Source: Torymus aiolomorphi
Taxonomy: Eukaryota; Arthropoda; Insecta; Hymenoptera; Torymidae
DNA length: 64,000 nucleotides
NCBI GenBank assembly: GCA_036365515.1
Contig: CM070876.1
Span: 38,401,195-38,465,194 of the forward strand
Direction: 5' to 3'
In this document: one piece after another, positions 38,591 to 48,988 of the stretch
Position numbering within the stretch: the stretch's first letter is position 1
Layout of the letters: each line of letters opens with the position of its first letter
Notes under the pieces: generated by a model
Seen by the model: the letters and a program-made list of their open reading frames with translations, nothing else
The model's database searches: none
What the model was told of the DNA's origin: nothing
Made by a program: the position numbers and the translations under genes

Positions 38591-39887
38591 GCTTCCTCCT
38601 AGAGGAGGCTTTGTGATAGTAAATTTTTGAGTTGTTCTAAAAACATGTTATAATTGTGTTCCGAGGTGTTAGGAATCAAAATACATGGTTTTTGAAAAAT
38701 GTCTGTATGGATGTGTGTGTGTGTGTGTGTGTGTGTGTACGCCTGGGTCTCAGCTTCTACTCGGTCGATTTTGACCGGACAGGTCTCATTTTTTTTGTTT
38801 TTCTGTGTGATGGCGGGTCAAAAATCCGTTTTTTGATTGGGGCGATGCGTTTTTGTTTTTTTTTTTTTCAAATTTTCGATTTTCTCAAAACTGTTTTTTG
38901 ATTTTTTTAATGATAGGATCGAGATATTTAAATCTGATGGGTAGCATTCGAAAGAGCGTAAAAAAATCTATAATTTCCGAGAAAAAAAATTTCTCTAGCT
39001 ATCCCGGTTCTCTTGTTATTGACAAAAACGTGTTTTTTTTTTAAAAGCTGATAACTTCGAAACTAAACGGTCAATTTTTTTGAGAAAAATCGTGATAATA
39101 CAGAATATAAATAGCTATAATCTGTTAAAATTTGAATACATTCTGTAGGCTAGATTTTGAGTAAAAAATTGAAAAATAAAAAAAATCAGTTTTGTATGTC
39201 CAACGATTACAAGAGTAAAATTGACTTAATGGCTTCAAAATTCCTTTTAGAGGTAGATTTTTTGTAGTTCTCGGTCGAGTTCTTTGGGCAAAATGATTGG
39301 TCCATAAATTTCAGAGATATTTGAGGTTAAACATTTTTTGACATTTTTTAAAAATCGTAATTTCTTGAGAACGGCTCTATGTATCTGAATGGGGTAGGTG
39401 GCATTCGAAAGAGAATTAAAATACCTATATTTTCGAAAAAAAATTAATTTTCTATCTATCACGGTTCTTTAGTTATCATCAAAAACAAAAATCTGTTTTT
39501 GTTAATAACAAAAGAACAATGATAGCTATAAATTTTTTTTTTTCTTAAAAAATATGAATTATGAAATATAAAAAAACATGTTTTTGTTAATAACAAAACA
39601 ACCGTGATAGCTATTTGTTTTATTATAAAATATAGATATTTTACTTCTATTTCAAATGATAACTTTATTTATCAGCTCAAAATTTATATAAATTTGATAT
39701 AAATAAATAATAAATAAATAAATAAATTTAAAAATTAACAATTTTTAATAATCACATATAAATTTAATTATAATTATGCAATAAATTGTTTAAAAAATTA
39801 TAAATTTTGTTATTAAAAATTAATTAAAGGAATCAACAAAATACGGTTGAGGAAGCTACGGGCCAATGAATTGGCAGCGGTTTTTTT
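38591..39887 (-). mobile_element. Hairpin-ended repeat U5 in intron 1 of the protease pseudogene
   Basis: It starts with the hairpin GCTTCCTCctaGAGGAGGC and a nearby GT microsatellite (38,716-38,738), and ends GGCCAATGAATTGGCAGCGG plus a T-run. Orientation is opposite to U2-U4. The body resembles U4 in reverse, including the block CATTCGAAAGAG. Confidence 0.72.
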
Positions 39888-41099
39888 ATTTAATTTATAG
39901 AAATTATCAGTTTTAAAAAAATAATCTTATTATATACTTTTTGAAAATAAATGTAAATTAATTAACTTGCTTTCTATGATATAGATGATAATGGGAGAAC
40001 CAAAGATAAAATTGTTGGAGGAGACTATATGGAAATATGCGCCCTATCAAGTATTGTTTTTAATAAAAACATGAATTAATAAACTCATAAAAAGGTATAT
40101 AAAAGTGAAATTTTGAATTCTGGACAATGCTGTATTCAAAAGGTGTTTCTATATGCGATGCATCAATCATTGCAGAATCTTGGATTCTCTCAGTTGCGCA
40201 TTGCATGGGTTTCATTGAAAGGTATTTATTATTATTAAACACCATTTTTTCTAATTTATATTTATGAAGTGCAATCATTATATAATTTTATTTTTTCTAT
40301 GACAGCAATAAAAAAGGTTTGGTGGTGCGCGTAGGCACTACAGAATTGATAGGCGTAGGTGAAAGAATAACGGTCCATGAAATGATTGTACACCCTCATT
40401 ATAATCATGAAAATTTCGACAATTATATTGCACTTTTAAGGGTAAATCCAATTGTATTATATATTTTTCATGTAATGAAATAATAATTTTCGATCCATTT
40501 TTGTGAACAATATGTTTTACATTATGTTTATTATTTATTATTATTATTTTATTTTATTATTTTATTTTATTTTTTATTTATTTTTTATTTATTTTTTTTA
40601 CATTATGTTTTTTACAGTTAAAAAGTAAGATCGAACATAGCCCTAAAAAACCAATTTCTCTCGCTGAATGATGGTGACCTGATGATATTCCAGAAAGTGG
40701 GCAATTAATGCATATTACGGGATTTGGTAAAACATCAGTAAGTTAATAGTTTTTATTTAATATGGGACATTTTACGTCAGATCTTACAGGCTGAACTAGG
40801 GGCGCGAAAACCACCAGTTTTCGACCCTTATTTTTACTACTAGAACCATAACATGACGAATTAGTATTTTCAAAGATTAACTTTTTTACGTCGATGTAAC
40901 TTTTAAAATATGAAAGAGTTTTATTTCCCCATCGTATAATCGGTAAAGATGTCTGCCATACGCATGAAAAAAGGAGCAATCTAGAAGAGGTAGTCATGGT
41001 TTTTTTTTTTCATTTGTTCGGCAGATGTGACGCATGCTGTTTTTCGTGATAATATCAAAAATATAAAATAATATCAAAACCATAAACTAATATCATCAT

Positions 41100-41175
41100 C
41101 AAAAAGCTGAGAAAAAATTACATCGAAAACATATGTTAGAAGCTTTTTAAAACATTTATTGTAATGTTAAAAATT
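41100..41175 (-). repeat. Decayed trace of long-TIR transposon end
   Basis: The stretch AAAAGCTGAGAAAAAATTAC and the following bases resemble the subterminal TIR sequence of the two long-TIR transposons (GGAAAGCTGAGGAAAAAATA). It lies in intron 5 of the protease pseudogene. Only one arm is recognised. Confidence 0.35.
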
Positions 41176-41189
41176 AGCATCCAAAACGA

Positions 41190-41573
41190 AAAGTTTTCGC
41201 GTTCACAGACCGGTCTTGGTCTCATAAATTCTTCGTAATCATCTAGTATAGTACTTTTATTTATCCCCCTACAGCCCATTTAGCCCAGTAAGTGATCTAT
41301 ATATCTTTTCCCATATTCGCTTTCAATCCATACTTTTATCAAGTGATGCAGTCTCCAATTAGTTCGTTGAGACTAGGGTTCTTTCCCAAGGGCAACGACT
41401 TGAATGTTTTTGCAGCACTGGCTTCAACCAAATTTGTTTTAAATCATATTTAACACACTGTTAATGATCATAGAAGTTGTATAAGCATACAGCGGTCACC
41501 CATCCTAGTACTAACCGTACTGAACGGTAGTTGACTTCTGTGATCGGTCGAGGTGCAGTTGCGCTATCCCACC
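41190..41573 (-). mobile_element. 5S rRNA-derived repeat (SINE3-like) in intron 5
   Basis: On the minus strand 41,573-41,491 reads like the 3' two thirds of 5S rRNA: GACCGATCACAGAAG, then GGTTAGTACTAGGATGGG and TGACCGC, matching the internal pol III promoter region of 5S genes. The 5' part is diverged (GGTGGGATAGCGCAACTGC). It is followed by about 300 bp of unrelated sequence down to about 41,190, the arrangement expected of a 5S-headed SINE; the tail boundary is uncertain. It is not a functional 5S gene. Confidence 0.6.
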
Positions 41574-41747
41574 AAAGTACCAATTTTAGTCATTATATCT
41601 TTTCAATGTCATTTTAATGTCAAATTCAATATCACTTGTTCTAATATAATCATGAACATAACTTTTATAGGTTATTGGAAGTCCATTATATCTTAAATAG
41701 TTGAGGACGATCTTTGGAGGCAAAATGAAATGATCTTATTTCTTTAT

Positions 41748-41788
41748 GGCAATGTTTCGTTGGCTTAGTACGCGAACCTCATCAGGCC
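41748..41788 (-). ncRNA. Hammerhead-like motif at the 3' end of the Penelope-like element
   Basis: The minus strand contains CCTGATGAGG then, after a short stem-like spacer, CCAACGAAACATTGCC. CUGAUGA and CGAAAC are the two conserved core boxes of hammerhead ribozymes, and such motifs are known in the terminal repeats of Penelope-like elements. The usual GUH cleavage triplet after the second box reads GCC here, and stem II is imperfect, so it is probably inactive. Confidence 0.5.
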
Positions 41789-42265
41789 TTTATTCAAAAC
41801 ACAGAAATAAATTAACATATAAAACTTTTTTTTTTTTAAAGACAATTAAACCACAAAGTATAAATACAAAAATCAAAATTACCGAAATTATAAACGTATA
41901 TATCATACGTCGATCAGATGTTATTCTCGACTGAAAACAATAACACGTACACTGTATTTATATACGCTGGACAATGTTTACATAAAGAGTTATACAGCAT
42001 CAAGTTCGTTAATAATAGGAAAATACATTGTACTTAGTCTTTGGATATCTTCCTTTTTATTAATACTATTTTGATTGCTTTTTATATAGATCATTTCGGA
42101 AATCAGTCTTTTTTTGTAATTGCTTTCAAAATCTAAAATGGATGTATTTTCCCAATCGAACTCATGTTTGTTTTCTAATCGATGTGTACTGACAACAGAC
42201 TCTTTATTTTTGTTTATTTTATGTTCATTAATGCGTGTGTGTAACGATCTTTTAGTTTCTCCTAT

Positions 42266-45200
42266 GAGGCGTTTCACGTCAACTGTCCCAGTGCGGCGCG
42301 CGAGCGCCAAATCGTGCTATATCTAGCTCATGTTTACGATACTAAAACGTACTTAAAAAATTTTATGATAAGCATTTCCGACGTATTTTTTCCTCAGCTT
42401 TCCAATGGTGTAGGCAGTTTTCCCGAAATTTTCCATTTTCGCCTTCAAAAAGTACAAAACGTGTTATATCTTAAAAAGTGTATTTTTAATATTTTTTTTG
42501 ACCCTCTAGATCGAAAGCTGAGCATTTTTTACGTAGGAAAGGATAGTTTCCAAAGAGTGCCCGAAAGGTTTTCTGAGAGAAATAGAATGCGAAAGAGTAA
42601 ACGCATCGCCTTTCCGGCGCGCGGGACTACGCGGTACAGCGCGCGGGCTGCGCTTGCCTCTTTGCCTAATAATAATCTTTTATAATCTTTAATTCTTTAC
42701 CTGTTTTTTTTTATTCTTGAATAACGCATGGAGTAATATTTTATTAATTATTTCATAAAAAAATAAAATTTTTTTCCGCCCTTTAACCTCAAAATGCCAT
42801 CTTAAATGTCATTTTGCGGCCTCGGACGGAAAAATACGTTACTGAAACGTGGACGTAAGAGAATTTTTACCTCATGCTACTTTTCGACCTCGCTTCGCTC
42901 GGCCGAAAAACGTCGCATGAGGTAAATAATCCTCTTTCGCCCGCGTTAGTAATATACTAATAAATTAACGTTTGTTTTCAGTGTAGATAATTTTTTTGTT
43001 TTTGTATTTGTAGTGTATTTTTAAGGTTTTTTTTGAGCTTCAATGTACTTTCATCTATTGGAATAATAGCATGATACAGTAACGTGCCTGGTATAGATTT
43101 AGCCTTGTTCAGTCTTGGTTTTATTTTCAAAACCGTTTCTTCATACGATTCTTTACTGCTATAAAAAACTTTCGTTTCTTTGCAGTAATCTTTAGCCCAG
43201 TTATACAGCTCTTCTGGCGTTAAAATATGATTACTAGAAGAAACTTGTAAACTCGCTCATTTTGCACCTCTTTTTAGGTTCGCGCCTATACCATCGCACG
43301 CACCTTTGCCATGTGCTGTGGCATGAAAATGCCGCTCAGCTGTAACTCCAAAATCTTTCTCGTGAAAAAGAAGATTTTGAAAATTGAATTTATTTTTAAA
43401 ATGCTGACCTGCTCCATCAGTCAAATAATAAACTTTCTTGACTGCAAAATTAGTTTTAAGATAAGATATTACTATTTTTTGATATTCATAAACGGCTATG
43501 GTATCATGATTTAAGTTGTCGGAAATCACAGCAATGCTTACATGTTTGAGTTCATCGTTTTGTTTATAGTACACTACAACTGTAAAAACTGTTGCTTGGT
43601 TGTTATTCCAGTGTAAGGATTAGGTAAAATTTTGTATAACGAAAGCATAATTTTTTGCAAAATCGCAACACACAGAAATTCTCCTTCTTGAGGATTGCTT
43701 TTTACGTTATTTACAAAAAGTGATTGTTTCTTAGCAAAAAAATCGTGAGTTTTTAATTTCATTAATTTCTCCCCCAGTATGTCCATAAATTCGTGCACAT
43801 TTACAGTTTTGGAAGCTATTGTACACCTATCTGTTTAAAACCACAATTGATACTCGATTTGAAAAATATCATTTTCATCAAAACATTTAAGTAAATGTTT
43901 TCGTAATATAGACGTATTGGGGCAATCCAAACAGTCACCCAAATAACATGTATCGTGTGAATCATTACACACAATTGCTTGGATGCAATCGTGATAGTTT
44001 TTCAGGGGCAATTGGGTGTCTTTAGTTAAATTTTCTATGTCCATAGCACTTAGCATGAGCTTCACATTTTCGTGATGCCCACACACGCATACATTATGTG
44101 TACCACTACTCCCAGCTAAAACACAATATGGTGGCCTCAATTCTGTAAATTTCGTAAAACCAATGTTAACGTACTCATTTTCTTTTTTATATAAATTATA
44201 CAATTCATTTAAATTACCAAGCAGTAATCTTTTTTGAATATGTTCTCTTTTGCCATTACTCTGTTTAATAGATAGATAATCTTTTGAACCCGGCATGATT
44301 CGACTTACATCATCTCTCTTATAAAAAGATTTGACAGAATTTACAGTATCAGCTGGAAGTAGTTTGCCACGTTTCTTAGCAGGTATTGAAAATATTCCGC
44401 TATTTGCTACCAAATCTTTCGCTTCACGAGCCTCCCGTTCACTGCAATTGAATTCTCGCATCAAGTTCTTACGAGACCAAAACTCCGGTGCAAGAGTTAA
44501 TAGCTGAATTCTTTCTTGCTTATTTGTTTAATCTGAAAATTTTTTCTTAATTTGTTGGAGAACTGCAACACCAGCTTTATGATATTCATCATCGCACACT
44601 ATTTTAGCTTTTTTAGCATCAGTTTGAGGTCAATTTGATTTCTGATTATAAATTTGGCGTCGACAGGTTAAACATATTTTAGCATTTTCAGGTACTAAAG
44701 GAAATGCACTTCTTAAAAGTGTTGGAAAATCAGTCAAATTCTTAGATGCAGAGTGATCATTTTTATTTAAAGGATTTATACATTTCAATTTCCAATGTGA
44801 ATCCATTTTAATCGTTTATAACAGAAATGGCAAGCTTTTTCTTTGCTATCAACGACAAATTCGAAAAAATTCGAGGAGGAAAAAGATAAAAAGTTATGGT
44901 AATTATATACTTTTGACGTGACAATTTGCATACAGAGTAAAAAGTGTGGACGCCACCTACCGAATGAAAAATAAATGATTCCGTGTCGTACGGCAAACTG
45001 CGCTGTACCGCGCGTAGCGTAGAATATGCTTTCGCCCTGCCGTGCATATAATCTTTCGCGTTTTATTTGCATAGCATAAAACATCTTGGACACTTTTTGG
45101 GAAATATCCTTTCCTACCTAAAAAAAAGGATAGCTTTCAATATTATGGGTAAAACAAAATACTAAAAATATACTTTTCGAGATATAGCACGTAAAAAAAA

Positions 45201-45776
45201 AAACAAAAAAATTATCTACACTGAAAAACAAACGTTAGTACAAGAGTTTGCAAATATTGCTGTTAATTTTGAAATTTTATTTTTTTATGAAATAATTAAT
45301 AAAATATTACTGCATGCGTTATTCAAGAATAAAAAAAAAGGTAAAGAATTAAAGATTATAAAAGATTATTATTAGGCAACGAGGCGAGCGCAGCGCGCGC
45401 GCTGTACCGCGTAGTCGCGCGCGCCGGAAAGGCGATGCGTCTACTCTTTCGCATTCTATTTCTCGCAGAAAACCTTTCGGGCACTCTTTGGAAACTATCC
45501 TTTCCTACGTAAAAAATGCTCAGCTTTCGATCTAGAGGGTCAAAAAAAATATTAAAAATACACTTTTTAAGATATAACACGTTTTGTATTTTTTGAAGGC
45601 GAAAATGGAAAATTTCGGGAAAACTACCTACACCATTGGAAAGCTGAGGAAAAAATACGTCGGAAATGCTTATCATAAAATTTTTTTAAGTACGTTTTAG
45701 TATCGTAAACATGAGCTAGATATAGCACGATTTGGCGGTCGCGCGCCGCGCTGGGACATTTGACGTGAAACGCCTC
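42266..45776 (-). mobile_element. Long-TIR DDE transposon, copy 2, nested in the Penelope-like element
   Basis: It begins GAGGCGTTTCACGTCAACTG and ends with the inverse, with CTAT on both sides (42,262-42,265 and 45,777-45,780). Joining the flanks and removing one CTAT restores the GIY-YIG reading frame, which proves the 4-bp duplication. The inverted repeats are about 500-570 bp (from 42,266 and to 45,776, reaching in to about 43,000 and 45,205). The left arm is interrupted at about 42,772-42,965 by a CpG-rich sequence with the hairpin-like CGACCTCGCTTCGCTCGG that the right arm lacks. Same family as 22,114-26,171 but clearly diverged. Confidence 0.88.
42985..44806 (-). pseudogene. DDE transposase, copy 2, multiply disrupted
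   Basis: Homologous over its whole length to the transposase at 22,578-24,447. It starts at the ATG at 44,806 with the same NPLNK and KICLTC region. Intact stretches are 44,464-43,835, 43,798-43,574 and 43,574-43,257. Lesions include stops before 44,520, near 43,836 and near 43,620, a shift near 43,650, and TGA at 43,257-43,259 after KRGAK where copy 1 has an Arg codon (a CpG-decay type change). The motifs LTDGAGQHFKNK and HGKGACDGIG are preserved. It is older or faster decaying than copy 1 and is not functional. Confidence 0.82.
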
Positions 45777-47375
45777 CTATGTATGTAGCAGAGCAATTTA
45801 GGCAATCAAATTTATACACCACATTAGTACGATCCCATTTTTTGGTTATGTCTTTGCCTAACCGAATGATCGAAGACAAACTTTTATTCAATAATGGGAT
45901 TGTACAAATGTTATAAGATTTTTACATATTAGATAGAGTATTAAAATCTTTGGTAAACAGTAAAGACAATTTTGGTAATTTTTCATAGCAATTTTGGTGC
46001 GTATTATATGTATAACCATACTTAAGTTTTTTAAATCTAATTTCGATATGTTTTTCTATAAACCACATAGGATAATCATTGTTACGTAAAATCTTCTTTA
46101 TGAGTTTTATATTGTCTAAGTGAAAATTAGAATCTGAGAGTAAAAACGCCCTATCAACTAGGTTAAAAATAATATTCTTTTTTTGCTGCGTTGGATGATT
46201 TGAAAAATAATTGATTACACGTCCCGATGATGTCGGTTTTTGGTACCAATTTGGCAAAATTTTATTATCAGTTCTAATTAATGTCATATCTAAAAAATTA
46301 ATTTTTTTATTCTCTTCTAGTTCATAAGTAAATTTTAAATTTATGTCATAAGCATTAAAAACTTTAATCACTGTGTCAATGTGATGTTTTTTAACACAAA
46401 TAAGCGTGTCGTCAACATATCTGTAATAAAAAATAGGGATACAGCCATAATGTAGTTCTAATTCTCGTAAGCAATTCTTTTCCAAATCATCCATTACAAT
46501 GTCCGCAAATAATGGTGAAATCGGTGAACCCATCGGGGTTCCATAAATTTGTTGAAAGGTTTGACCATTAAAAGTAAAAAACGTATTATTAAACACAAAA
46601 GCGGTGCATTCTTTTAATTCATCAAGCGGGATCTTACAGTGATTATGGATGGAAACCGCTCTTCTATCTAAACTATCCAACACTAATTCGCACGAGATGT
46701 TTGTAAATAACGACGTTACGTCTAATGACAGTAAGGTGTATTCATCCGTTATTATTATATTTTTTAATTTTTCTTTCAATTCAAAACTGTTATTAATATG
46801 TGAACTAGGCTTAGGTATCGCATTCTTAAGTTCTTGATATACTATTTTTGCTAAGAAATACGTGGGGCTATTAACTAATGAAACAATAGGACGTAACGGT
46901 ACATCAATTTTATGAATCTTTGGTAATCCATAACATTTCGCCAGTGTCGTATCAGATTGAGTTAAACTATTTTTGTACAAAAAACCATTATTATTTAAAT
47001 AATTTAACATACTATATGTTTCATCTTTTTAACGTTTCAGTGGATTTTTACTTATCTTTTTATATGTTTTTTCATCCGATAATAGATTCACCATCTTTTC
47101 GTTATAGATGGATTTTTCTAAACAAACCGTTACATTGCCTTTATCTGCTTTTGTAAAGAAAATATCATTATGCGTTTTTAAAAAGTTTTTGGTTATTTTT
47201 AGTTTTTCTGATAAAGCTCTGTCTGTATATGGTATATGTATATCAGTATTAACAGCCTTTTTTAAAGATCTTGTGACTTTTTTCCGTATTTCATTTTTCT
47301 CGTCATCGTTGCCATAAAGAAATAAGATCATTTCATTTTGCCTCCAAAGATCGTCCTCAACTATTTAATATAAAA

Positions 47376-47684
47376 ATGGATGGCGTTATGCATTCAACAT
47401 CGTCCATTATATCGTCTGAATTCAGCATAGTGCCAGTATTAAAACAAAGTGAGTGTGAAGCAGCGTACAAGCATGATCCTGTAACCGACAATATATTCTG
47501 TGCTGATGGCGGAAACGCTGATGCCTGTCAAGGTGATTCAGGTGGCTCTGGAGTCGTCGATGGAAAAGTATATGTTATAATTTCTGCTAGTTCATCGTGT
47601 GGTTCAGCAAAATTCCCAGGAGTTTATACAAGAGTTCACAAGTATTATGATTGGATTATGGACGTTACCAATAACTTAAATTAG
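47376..47684 (+). pseudogene. Detached 3' exon of the second protease
   Basis: After the right target duplication the frame continues with the Cys168-Cys182 region, then DACQGDSGGSGV (catalytic Ser context, with Ser in place of the usual Pro), the CG motif and the C-terminal PGVYTRVHKYYDWI helix, ending in TAG at 47,682-47,684. AATAAA follows near 47,703. The 38 bp before 47,414 belong to the retroelement end and the target duplication, so the open frame starting at 47,376 is an artefact at its 5' end. Confidence 0.85.
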
Positions 47685-47733
47685 ATACTTCATTTCATAA
47701 AAATAAAATTTATAATAACATATATGTGCATGC

Positions 47734-47738
<5 letters not shown>

Positions 47739-47803
<65 letters not shown>
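47739..47803. repeat. GT microsatellite
   Basis: About 32 GT units directly downstream of the protease pseudogene. Confidence 0.95.
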
Positions 47804-47805
<2 letters not shown>

Positions 47806-48034
47806 CTTCCAGGAAAAACCACTTATCTCCACTTTTCATTATTTCGAGTAAATCGAGTTTTTAGTTTCGCAAGTTTCGCATCGTTGTTATAAATCAAGAC
47901 AAATGAGATTAAATGCAACACTGCGTCTATGAATTCTAATGTAAATAACATATTTTTTGTCATAGTAACTAGAGAAAATAGCGTTCATGTTTTACAAATC
48001 GAATTTCACTTACGAGGTTATTCCGGGAATAAAA

Positions 48035-48320
48035 AAAAATTTTAGTGGAGTTACGTGGGGTTTCCGGGAGTTATTCTAAAAAAAGTGGAGTTACGTGGTT
48101 TTTTCGGGAGTTTTTCTTAAAAAAAAGTGGAGTTACATGGGTTTTCCGGGAATTAGTCTATAAAAAAAAGTGGAGTTACGTGGTTTTTCCGGGAGTTATT
48201 CTTAAAAAAAAAAAGTGGAGTTACGTGGTTTTTCCGGGAATTATTCTTTAAAAAAATGGAGATACGTGGTTATTCCGGGAAAATGTTGAAAAAAATGGAG
48301 ATATGTGGTTTTTTCTTGTG
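48035..48320. repeat. Minisatellite, about 42-bp unit
   Basis: Seven units of the form GTGGAGTTACGTGGTTTTTC, CGGGAGTTATTCTT and an A-run. The last two units are shorter, with TGGAGATA. The open frame across it is a by-product of the repeat. Confidence 0.85.
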
Positions 48321-48479
48321 CTGATTCAAGACAACGAATGCACTTTCGTAATTTCTGTCACGGCTAGATGATAGAGGACTGTTTAAAGATAAGAAAAAAG
48401 GCATAAAATCGATTTTGAAAAACTCGTCCCTTACGTGGTTAATTTTATAATAAATCGGAACCGGTCCTTATTTTCTACT

Positions 48480-48988
48480 AGTCTACGAGTAAAGGGAAAA
48501 GCAATTTATAGACCAAATTTAGAAAACGAAGGATATAACGTTAAATTTACTCCCGGACATTTCTTAATCCCCGCTAACTTCTCCTCCCGAACCGTTCGAT
48601 GAAGTTAATCAGCAAAGTACCGTATGTAGTTGATGAAAATTACTCTCGCTGATTAGAAATCATTTTTGGAGGCGATGGAAAAATGAATTCCTTGTTCATC
48701 TGCAGCAAAGGTCAAAATGGTTCCTGCCTAATCGAACGTTCAAGGAAGGAGATGTCCTTTTCAAGGACGAGCTGCACCCGCCTACGAAGTGGCCGCTTAC
48801 CCGAATTACGCGACTCTACCCTGGCCATGATGGACTTAGTAGAGTTGCCAGTATTAGAACCACTACTGCCGAATACAAGAGACCGATAAATAAACTCATT
48901 TTACTCCCTGTGAACGAGGAGGCTTCTGCTCATCTCGGCGTGCTTCAAGCACTTACGGCGGGTGGTTGCGATCCTAGCGAAATTTAAT
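48480..48988 (+). pseudogene. BEL/Pao polyprotein C-terminal remnant
   Basis: The frame from about 48,541 encodes TPGHFLI; after a frame change it encodes LIRNHFWRRWKNEFLVHLQQ, then KWPLTRITRLYPGHDGLSRV and KRPINKLILLP, ending at TAA near 48,986. These are the hallmark tail of BEL/Pao integrase (TPGHFLIG, FW.RW..EYL..LQ.R.KW, and the GDLV/PGxDGxxRV module). Upstream gag, protease and RT are absent. TGA codons near 48,600 break the frame. Confidence 0.75.

Larger units (their letters stand above)
41990..47331 (-). pseudogene. Penelope-like reverse transcriptase with GIY-YIG domain
   Basis: One reading frame can be followed from the ATG at 47,331 to 41,990, apart from in-frame TAA codons at 47,029-47,031 and 45,922-45,924 and the transposon insertion. 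The main piece (47,010-45,922, 362 residues) carries the RT motifs: LPKIHK and RPIVS, D97 in LLSLDVTSLFTN (motif A), GTPMGSPISPLFADIV (motif B) and D200/D201 in YRYVDDT (motif C). The GIY-YIG region reads VVYKFDCLNCSATYIG up to the transposon edge (about 45,781) and continues as ETKRSLHTRINEHK at 42,261. Family knowledge: such proteins nick DNA with GIY-YIG and prime cDNA from the nick. The N-terminal part before RT is short for the family. Confidence 0.85.
41693..47401 (-). mobile_element. Penelope-like retroelement inserted in protease exon 6
   Basis: Flanked by a 12-bp duplication GTCCATTATATC (41,681-41,692 and 47,402-47,413). Its ends are an inverted repeat of about 60 bp (41,693-41,752 and 47,310-47,368), beginning TTAAATAGTTGAGGACG. 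A further 33 bp (47,369-47,401) is present at one end only, recalling the one-sided extension described for Penelope. The coding strand is minus: a reverse transcriptase, then a GIY-YIG endonuclease domain. A second long-TIR transposon (42,266-45,776) is inserted inside it. Without that insertion the element is about 2.2 kb. Confidence 0.85.
38426..47684 (+). pseudogene. Second trypsin-like protease gene, destroyed by insertions
   Basis: Same six-exon plan as the intact gene. Exon 1 is 38,426-38,480 (55 bp, as in the intact gene), exon 2 39,985-40,050, exon 3 about 40,095-40,220, exon 4 306-bp-coordinate block 40,306-40,441, and exon 5 40,618-40,738. Exon 6 is split into 41,671-41,692 and 47,414-47,684. 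Lesions: codon 18 is TGA; exon 2 is 66 bp instead of 71 (frameshift); the catalytic Asp is TAT, Tyr, at 40,424-40,426 (DNYIAL); exon 5 has TGA TGG TGA in frame. Exon 6 is interrupted by a Penelope-like element. The histidine (VAHC), Asp189 and Ser (DACQGDSGG) survive in sequence. Intron 1 holds repeat U5 and intron 5 a 5S-derived repeat. It cannot make a protease. Confidence 0.88.

Noticed and set aside
41491..41573. Functional 5S rRNA gene
   Set aside because: The 5' third is unrelated to 5S and there is no terminator-bounded 120-nt unit; it is a derived repeat.
42314..42685. Paired open frames of 123 and 106 residues at 42.3 and 45.4-45.7 kb, nearly identical
   Set aside because: They are the two terminal inverted repeats of the same transposon read outward, not genes.
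47376..47684. Single-exon protease starting at 47,376
   Set aside because: The first 38 bases are retroelement end and target duplication; the remainder is a displaced last exon.
48045..48251. 68-residue repetitive protein
   Set aside because: A by-product of the 42-bp minisatellite, whose unit is a multiple of three.
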